Counted from the stretch's first letter, positions 52,015 to 61,132 are shown. The stretch: DNA of 64,000 bases from an uncultured bacterium (GCA_903857865.1 CAIOGO010000013.1:58963-122962), one strand, 5' to 3'. Notes: generated by a model from the letters alone, not told the origin. Numbers and translations: made by a program.

Positions 52015-53028
52015 ATGAGGACCTGGCGGGAAAGGATCGGGCGCGCGGTACCGCGCGGGCTGGGGAAGCCGCTCGGAATCTTGAGGGGCAAGCTGAATCC
52101 CGTCGCCGTGTATCGGCGCAATCCGTCGTTCTGGAAGGAGACCGGAACGGCGTACCTCTACCTCCTGCCCGCGCTCGTCATCCTGACCGTCTTTATCTTC
52201 TACCCCTTCTTTGACGCGTTCAGGATCAGCCTGTTCAAGTGGGGCCTGCTCCCGCCGCGGCCGTACGTGGGATTCGCGAACTACACCTACATCTTCCACG
52301 ACAAGTACTTCTGGCGGTCGCTGTGGCATACGTTCTACTACGTCATTATCACGGTGCCGGTGACGCTCTTCCTCGCGATCCTTGTTGCCAGTCTGCTCAA
52401 CAAGGGGCTACGATTCCTCTCGTTCTCGCGGACGTCGTTCTTCCTCTCCTACATCAGCCCCATCGTCGCTATTGCCATGGTTTGGCGCTGGATGTACAAC
52501 GCCAACTACGGCCTGCTCAACTACCTCCTCTCGCTGCTCAACAAGATCCCGTTCGTGCACATCCAGCCCATCGATTGGCTGAATAACCCGGACTACGCGC
52601 TACCCGCCGTCATCATCCTCAGCGTCTGGCACTACGTGGGTTACCAGGCCATCATCCTCCTCGCCGGGATGCAGAACATCGAGCAGCAGTACTACGACGC
52701 GGCGAAGGTAGACGGAGCGACCGGGTTCCAGGCGTGGCGGCGCGTGACGATCCCCCTTCTGACGCCGCAGCTCTTCTTCGTCTTCATCATGTCGCTCATC
52801 GGCTCGTTCAAGGTATTCACCGAGGTCAACGTCATGCTCATGGGGCCCGGGCCGTTGCGGAGCGCCGAGACGATCGTCTACTACATCCTCAGGAGCTCCG
52901 GCCGCATCGACGGAGCGACTCAGCACCTAGGTCGCGCGGCGGCCGCGTCGGTGGTTCTGTTCGGCATCATCTTCGCCCTCACCATCTTCCAGATGACCGT
53001 GACGCAACGGAAGGTTCACTACCAATGA
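52015..53028 (+). CDS. Sugar-type ABC permease (MalF-like)
   Basis: 337 residues. After a basic N-terminus come six helices beginning YLYLLPALVILTVFIFYPFF; the EAA region is YYDAAKVDGATGFQAWRRVTIPLLTPQLFFVFIMSLIGSFK. ATG 52015 chosen; an earlier in-frame TTG at 51955 would put the start in front of the hairpin. The order MalG, binding protein, MalF is unusual. Its stop overlaps the thermonuclease ATG. Confidence 0.92.
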   Translation: MRTWRERIGRAVPRGLGKPLGILRGKLNPVAVYRRNPSFWKETGTAYLYLLPALVILTVFIFYPFFDAFRISLFKWGLLPPRPYVGFANYTYIFHDKYFWRSLWHTFYYVIITVPVTLFLAILVASLLNKGLRFLSFSRTSFFLSYISPIVAIAMVWRWMYNANYGLLNYLLSLLNKIPFVHIQPIDWLNNPDYALPAVIILSVWHYVGYQAIILLAGMQNIEQQYYDAAKVDGATGFQAWRRVTIPLLTPQLFFVFIMSLIGSFKVFTEVNVMLMGPGPLRSAETIVYYILRSSGRIDGATQHLGRAAAASVVLFGIIFALTIFQMTVTQRKVHYQ

Positions 53029-53813
53029 GGCGGACACTCTGTCTCCCGGTCTGCCTCGTCCTGGTCACTCTCCTTGCCGGGCTCGCCTTTGGCGACGCGC
53101 CCGATCCCGCTCGGGCAACCCTCGACGGCCGCGTTCTCGGAATCATCGACGGCGACACGGTCGACATCCGGGGCAGCACGCGCGTCCGCTACCTCAACAT
53201 CGACACGCCCGAGATCGGGCAGCCCTACGCCGACCTCGCGACCGAACTCAACCGACAGCTCGTGCGGTTCAAGGATGTTCGCCTGGAGCTGGACGTGAAG
53301 GAGCGCGACGCGTACAACCGTCTACTCGCCTACGTCTACGTCGAGACGGACTCGGGATGGGTGATGGCGAACCTCGAACTCGTTCGCGCCGGCTTGGCGC
53401 GGCTCCTCTTCATCCCGCCCAACGGGCGGTACCGCGCCCAATTCGAGGAGGCGCTGCTCGACGCGATGATCCACCGCCGCGGCATGTGGGGCGCCGTCGG
53501 CGGGGTCCTCACGGTGGCCGAACTCGAGGCGGGGATCGGCGAGAACGTCAACCAGGTCGTGACCGTGCGCTTCACCGTGGCGACCCTCTCGATCACCGCC
53601 GCGGGCACGCGAGTGGATCCGACCGAGACTGGACTCGGATTCCACCTTCTTCTCCTGCCCGCGTGCGAGGCGATCGCGCTTAATGCGGGCGCGGAGATCC
53701 TGGCCACCGGACTGCTCGACTACTCGTCCCTGAGAAGTGGCCCCGTCCTCAGGATCGACGATCCAACGCAGATCGTGTTTGTGCAGGACGTCATTCCGGC
53801 GGCGTCACCCTAG
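53025..53813 (+). CDS. Secreted thermonuclease-family protein with extra C-terminal domain
   Basis: 262 residues. Signal peptide (LPVCLVLVTLLAGLAFG), then the SNase-like OB fold: GRVLGIIDGDTVDIRG, VRYLNIDTPEIG, the catalytic region VKERDAYNRLLAYVYVE, and ANLELVRAGLARLLF. From about residue 160 a second beta-rich domain (VVTVRFTVATLSITAAGTRV...) is fused. ATG 53025 overlaps the permease stop (ATGA), so it belongs to the importer operon. A related, disrupted gene lies at 63638. Confidence 0.88.
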   Translation: MRRTLCLPVCLVLVTLLAGLAFGDAPDPARATLDGRVLGIIDGDTVDIRGSTRVRYLNIDTPEIGQPYADLATELNRQLVRFKDVRLELDVKERDAYNRLLAYVYVETDSGWVMANLELVRAGLARLLFIPPNGRYRAQFEEALLDAMIHRRGMWGAVGGVLTVAELEAGIGENVNQVVTVRFTVATLSITAAGTRVDPTETGLGFHLLLLPACEAIALNAGAEILATGLLDYSSLRSGPVLRIDDPTQIVFVQDVIPAASP

Positions 53814-53907
53814 AGAGACGAAAGCGGCGCCTCGCGTCGCTTCGAGGCAAGTCACGGCACCTCGCGTCGCCTCAAATGAGAGGTGCGACGCGCAGCGCCA
53901 TGCGGTG

Positions 53908-53980
53908 CGGTCCCGACGGGATTCGAACCCGTGTCCCCGGGATGAGAGCCCGATATCCTAGGCCGCTAGACGACGGGACC
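53908..53980 (-). tRNA. tRNA-Glu (anticodon CTC)
   Basis: 73 nt. Acceptor GGTCCCG pairs with CGGGACC; the anticodon stem has loop CTCTCAT with CTC; the T arm holds GGTTCGAATCC. CCA is not encoded. Imperfect copies of a GGCGCCTCGCGTCGC-type motif lie just beyond the upstream thermonuclease gene at 53825-53876. Confidence 0.93.
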
Positions 53981-54032
53981 GGAGAACGCAGGCATTATGG
54001 CCCACGAGGGCCAATGCATCAAGCTTCGTCCG

Positions 54033-54290
54033 TTAGGCGGCTTTGGCTCGCTTCTCGATCAATTCCTTCGCCGCGCCAAGCGCGGTCATGAGATCGCCGT
54101 AGAGTTCCACCGGAACGGCGATGCCCTTCCTCGTCGGCAGCCACTGGCCGTCCTCGCCCTCGTAGAAGTTGCGGATATCGAGGTAGTCGCGGTCGCGGAA
54201 CTTCGAGAGGCGGATGTGGATCCGCCCCGCGAGGCCCTTGTCAATGACGTGGACCAAGATCTCCTCGGTTGCCTGGATCTCTTCGGCCAT
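54033..54290 (-). CDS. PC4/YdbC-like ssDNA-binding protein
   Basis: 85 residues. IRLSKFRDRDYLDIRNFYEGEDGQWLPTRKGIAVPVELYGDLMTAL fits the PC4/p15 family, small single-stranded DNA-binding proteins implicated in transcription. ATG 54290 chosen because the family domain starts soon after and AAAGGGTGATCG precedes it. It lies between the two tRNA genes. Confidence 0.8.
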   Translation of the reverse strand: MAEEIQATEEILVHVIDKGLAGRIHIRLSKFRDRDYLDIRNFYEGEDGQWLPTRKGIAVPVELYGDLMTALGAAKELIEKRAKAA

Positions 54291-54356
54291 AGCGATCACC
54301 CTTTCTCGGTTGATGACAGATAGTGAAGGATAGCACAAGATGGAGTGCGAGAGAAG

Positions 54357-54430
54357 TGGGCCTGCCTGGACTCGAACCAGGGACCTCCCGCTTATCAGGC
54401 GAGCGCTCTAACCAGCTGAGCTACAGACCC
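54357..54430 (-). tRNA. tRNA-Ile (anticodon GAT)
   Basis: 74 nt. Acceptor GGGTCTG/CAGGCCC with one mismatch or wobble, D arm TAGCTCAGCTGGTTAGAGC, anticodon loop CTGATAA with GAT, T arm GGTTCGAGTCC, discriminator A. CCA is not encoded. Confidence 0.93.
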
Positions 54431-54512
54431 CGAGTGAAGCTCGGCAATAGTATCGGGCGGTCCGGGGAGTGTCAAGCAGGAAGCGTGCGCAACTGCCGTT
54501 GCTGTCGATGTT

Positions 54513-55580
54513 CTACTCTTCGAGAGCGCTGTCGGCCTCGTGGGATCGGAGAGCCTCGGCCAGCGGTTCCATGTTGCCTTCGAGGACGGTCGTGAGGTCG
54601 TAGAGACTGAGCCCGATGCGATGGTCGGTGATGCGATTCTGCGGATAGTTGTACGTGCGGATCTTCTCGCTGCGTTCGGCCGTCCCGATCGCGGCGCGTC
54701 GTGTAGCTTTGAGCGTCGCCTGCTTCTTCTGTTCGTGCAGGTCGTGGAGGCGGGCGCGAAGGACGCGCATCGCCTGGGTGCGGTTCTTCATTTGAGATTT
54801 CTCGTCCTGGCAGCTCGCGACGATGCCGGTCGGGACGTGCGTGATGCGGACCGCGGAGTCGGTCGTGTTCACGCTCTGCCCGCCGGGGCCCTGAGAGCGG
54901 AAGGTCTCGATGCGCAAATCGTTGGGATCGATCTCGATCTCCACGTCCTCGGCTTCCGGAAGCACGACGACGCTGGCCGTCGACGTGTGGATGCGACCCT
55001 GCGCTTCGGTCTCCGGCACGCGCTGGACGCGGTGGACGCCGGACTCGTAGCGGAACACGCTGTAGGCGCCCTTCCCCTCGACGGAGAACGTGAGCTGCTT
55101 GAAGCCGCCGAGCGGCGTCGGATGACTGTCGAGGAGCGAGGTCTTGAGGCGCAGTTTCTCGGCGAACCGCGCATACATGCGGAGCAAGTCCGCAGCGAAA
55201 AGACTCGACTCCTCTCCGCCCGTGCCGGCACGGATCTCGATGATTGCGTTCTTCTCGTCGTTCGGATCCGGGGGCGCGAGCAACCGTCGGAACCTGCCGG
55301 CGAGGTCGTCGAGGTGCGGGCGGTCCGCCTCGATGGCCTGCGTCAGCTGGTCGCGGAGTTCGAGGTCGCTGTTCCGCATCTCCTCCATCTCGGCGATGGA
55401 CGTTGCCAGTTTCTCCCACTCCTCACCGATGCGGATGAGATCCTGTACCCGTGCGAAGCGCTGTGCTGTCTCGCGGTACTCCGGGCGCGCGTACGCGTTC
55501 GGGTCCGACAAGCGCTGCTCGAGCTCGGCTCGCTCGGCGCGTGCCTTCGCAAGATGAGGAGGGATCTCTAGATTCGCCAT
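54513..55580 (-). CDS. prfA: Peptide chain release factor 1
   Basis: 355 residues. The GGQ loop (RSQGPGGQSVNTTDSAVRITHVPTG) and the tripeptide anticodon region (HRVQRVPETEAQGRIHTS) are present. It releases chains at UAA and UAG. N-terminal coiled coil intact. No prmC follows; that gene is not in the window. Confidence 0.96.
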   Translation of the reverse strand: MANLEIPPHLAKARAERAELEQRLSDPNAYARPEYRETAQRFARVQDLIRIGEEWEKLATSIAEMEEMRNSDLELRDQLTQAIEADRPHLDDLAGRFRRLLAPPDPNDEKNAIIEIRAGTGGEESSLFAADLLRMYARFAEKLRLKTSLLDSHPTPLGGFKQLTFSVEGKGAYSVFRYESGVHRVQRVPETEAQGRIHTSTASVVVLPEAEDVEIEIDPNDLRIETFRSQGPGGQSVNTTDSAVRITHVPTGIVASCQDEKSQMKNRTQAMRVLRARLHDLHEQKKQATLKATRRAAIGTAERSEKIRTYNYPQNRITDHRIGLSLYDLTTVLEGNMEPLAEALRSHEADSALEE

Positions 55581-55614
55581 GGCGTCGTAACGCTACGCCA
55601 ACAGAGAAGCGGTT

Positions 55615-55860
55615 TCAACTAGCTTGCACGACCAGCTGACCGCGCAGGAAGTGGATCTCGTCCTCGAGGGAGCCGATGCGTGCGTACAGTTCGCCGATCA
55701 CCGCGTGGGCGCCGACGACGGCCTCACGGCGGCACGTTTCGAGCTCGCCGCGCAGGAAGATGACCTGCTCGGCCAACAAGCGTTCGACGTCGCTGGCGAA
55801 GTCCACGGCATCGAGGGACACCTGCGACAGAAGCCGATCGACGAACGGATTCTCTTCCAT
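55615..55860 (-). CDS. Small helical/coiled-coil hypothetical protein
   Basis: 81 residues, highly charged and almost entirely helical (ASDVERLLAEQVIFLRGELETCRREAVVGAHAVIGELYARIGSLEDEIHFLRGQL). Heptad-like Leu/Ile spacing suggests a coiled coil. No family recognised. It lies just upstream of prfA on the same strand. Confidence 0.6.
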   Translation of the reverse strand: MEENPFVDRLLSQVSLDAVDFASDVERLLAEQVIFLRGELETCRREAVVGAHAVIGELYARIGSLEDEIHFLRGQLVVQAS

Positions 55861-56000
55861 GCGTTGAGGCTACCCAGCCCGGAGTGCCGAGATCGGACAC
55901 GTGGCTGGTGCGGGAGGACCCTTCGTCCCGTCGGGGCTCGCTCGGCGTCACCCGCGGAAACCGTGACTCTGGCTACGCTTGGCCCATCGAGAGGATACGA

Positions 56001-56879
56001 ATGAGCAAGATCACGGTCGATGCGAGAGCCTGCATTCAGTGTGGCGCGTGCGTTCGAGTCTGCGCGATCGCCGATGTCTTCGAGATTCGCGACGGCGCCT
56101 CGGTCGCCGTCCGCCCTGAGAGATGCTGGGGGTGCGGGCAGTGCGTTTCGGTCTGTCCGGTCGACGCGATCGACCACGACGCGTTCCCGCTCGAGAAGTG
56201 CCCGCTCATCGACAACGGTCGGCAGCCCACGGGGGAGCAATTGGCGATCCTCATGCGGGCGCGGCGGTCGGCCAGGACGTTTGCCGAGCGGCCCGTGCCG
56301 CGCGACATCGTGCGCGATCTGGCGAGCGTCAGCCGCTGGGGACCGTCGGCGCAGAATAGCCAGGATGTCGATTGGATCGCGATCGACGATCGTGCGCGCA
56401 TTACCGAGATGTCCAAGGCGACCCTCGACGAGATCCGCCGATTCTCGCACCTGATGCGTCACCCCGTGCTTCGTGGGGTCCTGCGCCTGTTTCTTGGGCG
56501 GGAGTTGACGAAGAGCGCCGGGCGCAATCCGCGAGTCGGCGAGGAGCTCCTCGACCGCTGGGCAAAGGGTCTCGATCCCGTCTTCTACAACGCCCCCGTC
56601 GTGCTCGTCGGGCACACGCGGAGCCGGCGGGCGTTCGCGCGCGATGACGCCATCTACGCTGCGTACAACCTCATGCTCGCCGCGGAGCGGCAGGGGTTGT
56701 CCACCTGCCAGATCGGGATCTTCCAGATGACGGCCGAACACAGCAACAAGGTTCGGCGCATGCTGGGGCTATCGGAGGGGCGCACCGCCCAGGTTACACT
56801 CGTTCTGGGATACCCTCTCCATCCCTTCCGAAGGCTCGTGCCTCGCAGGATGCCCGAGCTGGTCTGGAACCCTCGCTAG
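56001..56879 (+). CDS. Ferredoxin-nitroreductase fusion
   Basis: 292 residues. N-terminal 2x[4Fe-4S] ferredoxin: CIQCGACVRVC and CWGCGQCVSVCP. From about residue 75 a nitroreductase-like flavoprotein domain (RARRSARTFAERPVPRDIVRDLASVSRWGPSAQNSQ, ...GLSTCQIGIFQ). Likely transfers electrons from ferredoxin to FMN and an unknown acceptor in an anaerobic metabolism. Starts at ATG 56001. Ends one base before the MmcQ/YjbR gene. Confidence 0.92.
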   Translation: MSKITVDARACIQCGACVRVCAIADVFEIRDGASVAVRPERCWGCGQCVSVCPVDAIDHDAFPLEKCPLIDNGRQPTGEQLAILMRARRSARTFAERPVPRDIVRDLASVSRWGPSAQNSQDVDWIAIDDRARITEMSKATLDEIRRFSHLMRHPVLRGVLRLFLGRELTKSAGRNPRVGEELLDRWAKGLDPVFYNAPVVLVGHTRSRRAFARDDAIYAAYNLMLAAERQGLSTCQIGIFQMTAEHSNKVRRMLGLSEGRTAQVTLVLGYPLHPFRRLVPRRMPELVWNPR

Positions 56880-56880
56880 C

Positions 56881-57258
56881 ATGGATCTCGCAGCCTTGCG
56901 CCGCCTGCTCGCCTCCCAACCCGGTGCGATGGAGGACCAGCCCTTCGGCCCGGACGTTCTCGTCTACAAGGTTTGCGGACGCATGTTCGCCCTCGTCGCA
57001 CCTGACTCTCCGGCTCGGGTCACGCTGAAGCTGGAGCCGTTGCACGGCCAGCTCCTGCGCGCGCAGAACGCGTCCGTCCTTCCGGGCTACCACATGAACA
57101 AAGACCACTGGAACACGGTCGTCCTGGATGCAGGCGTGGTGGACGACGAGCTTGTCGAATGGATCGACGAGTCCTACTCGCTTGTCGTCGAACGCCTCCC
57201 GCGGCGGGAGCGAGAACGACTGCCTCGCAGCGGCCAGCGCTCTTCGAACAACGCCTGA
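56881..57258 (+). CDS. MmcQ/YjbR family protein
   Basis: 125 residues. GAMEDQPFGPDVLVYKVCGRMFALV, VTLKLEP and GYHMNKDHWNTVVLDAGVVDDELVEWIDESYSLV are the family pattern. The fold is a double-wing DNA-binding-like domain of unknown function. Directly follows the ferredoxin-nitroreductase gene, so probably co-transcribed. Confidence 0.88.
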   Translation: MDLAALRRLLASQPGAMEDQPFGPDVLVYKVCGRMFALVAPDSPARVTLKLEPLHGQLLRAQNASVLPGYHMNKDHWNTVVLDAGVVDDELVEWIDESYSLVVERLPRRERERLPRSGQRSSNNA

Positions 57259-57305
57259 ACCTACTGCAAGAGGACGGCCGGCTGCTCTACAACCTCTCAC
57301 GTTGA

Positions 57306-58100
57306 CTAGGGTTTCGGCTTCGCACTGGTGGGCGTTGTCTTCGTTGTCGATGTTGCGGGCGTTGTGGTCTTTGTGGTGGACGGCGCTGTGGCCTTGGTCG
57401 GCGTAGTTGCCGGGGTTGCCGATGACGCTGGCGGATTCGTTACGCGCCAGGCGAGGAATTGGCGGATGCCGGTGACGACGCCGGCGGCGATCTTGTCCTG
57501 GTACAGCCCGTCGAGGAGTTGGGTTCGCTCGCTTGGGTTCGTGATGTAGCCAACCTCCACGGTGACAGCCGGCATCGACGTCCGCTGCAGGTACGACTCC
57601 TGCGTTCGGATCCCGCGGTTTCGCGCGCCGGTCGACAGGCTCAGAGCGTCCTGGAGCATCGCCGCGAGGGTCCAGCTGGGATCCGAGTCCTTGCGCGTCG
57701 TGTCGACCCACGTCTCTACGCCGCTCACGTCGCTCTGGGTGAACGAGTTGACGTGGACGCTGACGTAGATCGACGCGCCGCCGTCCTGCGCGATGCGGAT
57801 GCGTTCTTCCAGCGGAACGAAGACGTCGACGGACCGCGTCGTGATCGTGCGAATTTGCGGATCGGACGCGAGCAGGGACTGAATCTTCTTGACGATGGCG
57901 AAGTTGATCGCCTTTTCGGTGTAGTCGCCCGACGTGGCTCCGGGGTCCTTCCCGCCGTGCCCGGCGTCGAGGGCGACGAGGATCTTCCCTTTGGTTGAGG
58001 CGGAAGGCCCGGCGGGTTGGCGCAAGAAACCGAAGTAGGCGACCGCGGCGGCGGCGAGCAGGACGATGACCGCGATGGCAATGTACCCACGCTTGTTCAT
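57306..58100 (-). CDS. N-acetylmuramoyl-L-alanine amidase (AmiC-type)
   Basis: 264 residues. N-terminal membrane anchor (GYIAIAVIVLLAAAAVAYFGFL), then Amidase_3 domain with VALDAGHGGKDPG, SIYVSVHVNSF and VTVEVGYITN (zinc ligands His, Glu, His and catalytic Glu). The last 45 residues are a Thr/Pro/Lys/Ala-rich tail (TPTKATAPSTTKTTTPATS), perhaps for the cell wall. It cuts peptide stems from peptidoglycan. Confidence 0.93.
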   Translation of the reverse strand: MNKRGYIAIAVIVLLAAAAVAYFGFLRQPAGPSASTKGKILVALDAGHGGKDPGATSGDYTEKAINFAIVKKIQSLLASDPQIRTITTRSVDVFVPLEERIRIAQDGGASIYVSVHVNSFTQSDVSGVETWVDTTRKDSDPSWTLAAMLQDALSLSTGARNRGIRTQESYLQRTSMPAVTVEVGYITNPSERTQLLDGLYQDKIAAGVVTGIRQFLAWRVTNPPASSATPATTPTKATAPSTTKTTTPATSTTKTTPTSAKPKP

Positions 58101-58239
58101 GGCCTCAGCTTATCCTCGGCCGCGCCGAGCGCCAGGCCTGTGCCCCTCGCTCCGAGGCCGATTGTCACCCCGTAGCGCAGGCGCTGTGTCTATGCTACGA
58201 TCGGTACACGGGTTCGCTCTCGGGCGCGGGGAGGCGTGA

Positions 58240-59005
58240 GTGGCCGAAGGCATCGGACTTGGGCTGGTTCTGGCGACCCTCGCGGGCCTGTCGACGCTCA
58301 TCGGCGCCGCGGTCGCGTTGCTGGCCAAGGCTCCCGGTCCTCGGTTCATGGCCTTCACCTTGGGTCTGTCCGGCGGCGTGATGATCTACGTCTCGTTCGT
58401 CGAACTCCTGGGAAGCTCCGTGTCCGTCCTCGGCTTCCTGCCCGCTCAGGTGGCATTCTTCCTCGGCATGGGGCTAATGTTCCTCATCGACGTCGCGATT
58501 TCCCACGAGTACCTTGCCGAGCACGTGTGCCGTACGGCCGACGAGAGGCAAGCCCGGCTCATGAAGACAGGCCTCTTCGTCGCGCTGGGGATCGGGATCC
58601 ACAACTTGCCCGAAGGGATGGTGACCCTCGCCGGCGCGCTTCACAACCCGTCCGTAGGGCTGGCGATTGCGATCGCTGTCGCGATTCACAACATCCCCGA
58701 GGGACTCGCCGTCGCGGTGCCGATCTTAGCGGCCACCGGAAATCGCAGAAAGACGTTCACGTGGGCGGCCCTGTCCGGGCTCGCCGAGCCCGGTCGGCGC
58801 CGGCCTCGCAGCCGCTGTGCTCGCGCCCATCCTGTCCGATCGAGTCCTCGGTTACGCGCTCGCCGCCGTGGCGGGGATCATGGTCTTCGTGGCGCTCGAC
58901 GAGCTCATCCCTGTATCGCGCGACTTCGACCGCGGCCACTGGTCCATCTTCGGCATCATTGCGGGCATGGTCGTCATGGCCGCAAGCCTAGCGCTCCTGA
59001 CTTAG
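58240..59005 (+). pseudogene. ZIP-family metal transporter, split by one-base insertion
   Basis: From GTG 58240 the frame encodes a ZIP/ZupT-type transporter: NLPEGMVTLAGAL, AVAIHNIPEGLAVAVPILAAT and FTWAALSGLAEP. After LAEP it shifts: an extra G near 58792 (GAGCCCGGTCGGC) replaces the expected GAG-CCC-GTC-GGC, which would give LAEPVGAGLAAAVLAPILSDRVLGYALAAVAGIMVFVALDELIP. The correct frame resumes and ends at 59005. Single-base error or real frameshift; about 254 residues if corrected. It would import Zn or other divalent ions. Confidence 0.85.
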
Positions 59006-59007
59006 CT

Positions 59008-59502
59008 CTAGCGTGGCGTGGGCGCGTCCTCGGGATGACACGGCACCGTGAGGACGGCGCAGCGCGCCAGGCGCACGACCTTCTCGGCCACCGACCCGAA
59101 GATGCGGAGGTGCCAGCCCGTCCTGCCATGCGTGGCGATGACGATGAGGTCGGCGCCCTCCTCCTCCGCGATGCGCGTCACTTCGTGCGCCGCGTCGCCG
59201 ATCGTGACGATGCCACGCGATCGCACCGAGTCGGGTACGCGACGGCGGCGGCGCTCGTCGAGCGCCAAGCGCGCGCTCCGCACCAGTTCCTCCTGATAGC
59301 TGGCGAGGTCGAAGGCGGGTGCTCCGGACGGGGTGTCGAGCGCAGGAATCGGCGCGACCACGTGCACGAGAATGAGCTCAGCCTTCGCCGCCTCGGCGAT
59401 CTCCGCTGCGGCCTTAAGCGCCTTGCACGCCGGCTCGCTGAAGTCGGTTGGGCAGAGAATCCGTTTCACCGGCAGGAATGTCGTGCTGCATTCAGTAGCC
59501 AT
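59008..59502 (-). CDS. Universal stress protein (UspA family)
   Basis: 164 residues. ILCPTDFSEPACKALKAAAEIAEAAKAELILVHVV at the start, and the ATP-binding loop ATHGRTGWHLRIFGSVAEKVVRLARCAVLTV near the end, with the G2xG9xGS pattern. A short C-terminal tail (PCHPEDAPTPR). Convergent with the ZIP gene; three bases separate the stops. Confidence 0.93.
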   Translation of the reverse strand: MATECSTTFLPVKRILCPTDFSEPACKALKAAAEIAEAAKAELILVHVVAPIPALDTPSGAPAFDLASYQEELVRSARLALDERRRRRVPDSVRSRGIVTIGDAAHEVTRIAEEEGADLIVIATHGRTGWHLRIFGSVAEKVVRLARCAVLTVPCHPEDAPTPR

Positions 59503-59580
59503 CGCTCCACCGTAGACCTCCGGTCGCCGCTCGTCAAGAGGCGGCCGGTTTCCTTCAGTCCGCGGGCGCAGTACACTTGC

Positions 59581-59647
59581 GGCTCAGGCGCCTCTGGCGC
59601 CTGAGCCGTTAGCGCGAACGCCTTCCCTGCGCGGCGTTCGCCGTTTT
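59581..59647 (+). promoter_or_regulatory. Two perfect hairpins in the proS leader
   Basis: GGCTCAGGCGCC, loop TCT, GGCGCCTGAGCC (59581-59607, 12 bp). Then GCGAACGCC with GGCGTTCGC (59614-59622 with 59633-59641, 9 bp) followed by CGTTTT. The second looks like a terminator 34 bases before the proS start, so an attenuator is possible. No T-box conserved sequence was found. Confidence 0.5.
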
Positions 59648-59680
59648 CGCATCTCACTCGCGAGGAAAGGGAGGGACAGC

Positions 59681-61132
59681 ATGGCAACGCAAGGCGTAAC
59701 ACCACGCAGCGAGGACTACTCGCGCTGGTACACGGACGTCGTGAAGCTGGCCGAGCTCGCGGAAAACGCTCCCGTGCGCGGCTGCATGATCATCAAGCCC
59801 TACGGCTACGAGCTGTGGGAAGGCATCAAGTCCGCCCTGGACTGCCGCTTCAAGGCGACCGGGCACAGGAACGCCTACTTCCCGCTGTTCATCCCGATGA
59901 GCTTCATCGAGAAAGAGGCCGAGCACGTCGAGGGCTTCAAGCCCGAGCTCGCCATCGTCACGCACGGCGGCGGCAGCGAGCTCGAAGAGCCCCTCGTCGT
60001 GCGCCCCACCTCCGAGACCCTGTTCGGCGAAGCCTACGCGCGCTGGATCCAGTCCTACCGCGACCTGCCGATGCTCATCAACCAGTGGGCCAACGTCGTC
60101 CGCTGGGAGATGCGGCCTCGCCTCTTCCTGAGGACGACCGAGTTCCTGTGGCAAGAAGGCCACACCGCGCACGCCACGCGCGAGGAGGCCGTCGAGGAGA
60201 CCCTCAAGATCCTCGACATCTACGCCGACGTGTCGGAGAACGTCTGCGCCGTGCCCGTCATCAAGGGCCGCAAGAGCCCGCAGGAGAAATTCGCCGGCGC
60301 CGATGACACCTACACCATCGAGTCGATGATGGGGAACGTGTGGGCACTGCAGGGCGCGACGTCGCACTTTCTCGGCCAGAACTTCGCCAAGGCGTTCAAC
60401 ATCCAGTTCCTCGACGAGAACAACGAGCTCCAGCTCGTGTGGACCACCTCGTGGGGCATGACCACGCGCACCGTCGGCGCCATCGTGATGACACACGGCG
60501 ACGACAAGGGCCTGCGCCTGCCACCCGCCCTTGCGCCCATTCAAGTTGTCATCGTCCCCATCTGGAAAACGGCTGAAGAGCGGGACTCTGTCTTTGCCTT
60601 CGCGGGCGAAGTGAAAGCTCAGCTCGAGGGGGCAGACGTGCGCGTCCACCTCGACGCGCGCGAAGGCCTGTCGCCCGGATTCCGCTTCAACGACTGGGAG
60701 ATGCGCGGCGTCCCCGTGCGACTCGAGATCGGTCCCCGGGATGTCGCTGCGGCATCTGTCATGTTGTCACGCCGTGACGTACCGGGGCGTGACGGGAAGA
60801 TGCCGGCGCCCATTGGCAATTTGGGAGCGACCGTCAATGGGCTGTTGAACGAGATCCAGGCAGCCATGTTGGCGAGTGCCAAGGCATTCCGTGCCGAACA
60901 CCTGCACGAGGCTGCCACCTACGACGATCTGAAGCGCATCGTAGAAGACGGCTGGGCGCTCATCTACCACTGCGGCACCCGCGAGTGCGAGGATCGGATC
61001 AAGGAAGAGACCAAGGCCACGAGCAGGTGCTTCCCACTCGACCTGAACAAGGAGTGGGAGCCGAAAGGGAAGACCTGTTCAGTATGCGGGCGCCCCGCTT
61101 TCGGCCGGGCGTACTTCGCCAGGGCCTACTAG
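59681..61132 (+). CDS. proS: Prolyl-tRNA synthetase, archaeal/eukaryotic type
   Basis: 483 residues, without the editing insertion of the bacterial E. coli type. Class II motifs: motif 2 RWEMRPRLFLRTTEFLWQEGHTAH and motif 3 GMTTRTVGAIVMTHGDDKGL. RPTSETLFGE and the C-terminal zinc-like domain (CGTRECEDRIKEETKATSRC, CSVCGRPA) fit type 3 ProRS. It charges tRNA-Pro. GAAAGGGAGGGACAGC precedes ATG 59681. Confidence 0.95.
   Translation: MATQGVTPRSEDYSRWYTDVVKLAELAENAPVRGCMIIKPYGYELWEGIKSALDCRFKATGHRNAYFPLFIPMSFIEKEAEHVEGFKPELAIVTHGGGSELEEPLVVRPTSETLFGEAYARWIQSYRDLPMLINQWANVVRWEMRPRLFLRTTEFLWQEGHTAHATREEAVEETLKILDIYADVSENVCAVPVIKGRKSPQEKFAGADDTYTIESMMGNVWALQGATSHFLGQNFAKAFNIQFLDENNELQLVWTTSWGMTTRTVGAIVMTHGDDKGLRLPPALAPIQVVIVPIWKTAEERDSVFAFAGEVKAQLEGADVRVHLDAREGLSPGFRFNDWEMRGVPVRLEIGPRDVAAASVMLSRRDVPGRDGKMPAPIGNLGATVNGLLNEIQAAMLASAKAFRAEHLHEAATYDDLKRIVEDGWALIYHCGTRECEDRIKEETKATSRCFPLDLNKEWEPKGKTCSVCGRPAFGRAYFARAY

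Noticed and set aside
59500..59680. T-box riboswitch before proS
   Set aside because: No AGGGTGGNACCGCG-like T-box sequence or specifier stem is visible; only simple hairpins.
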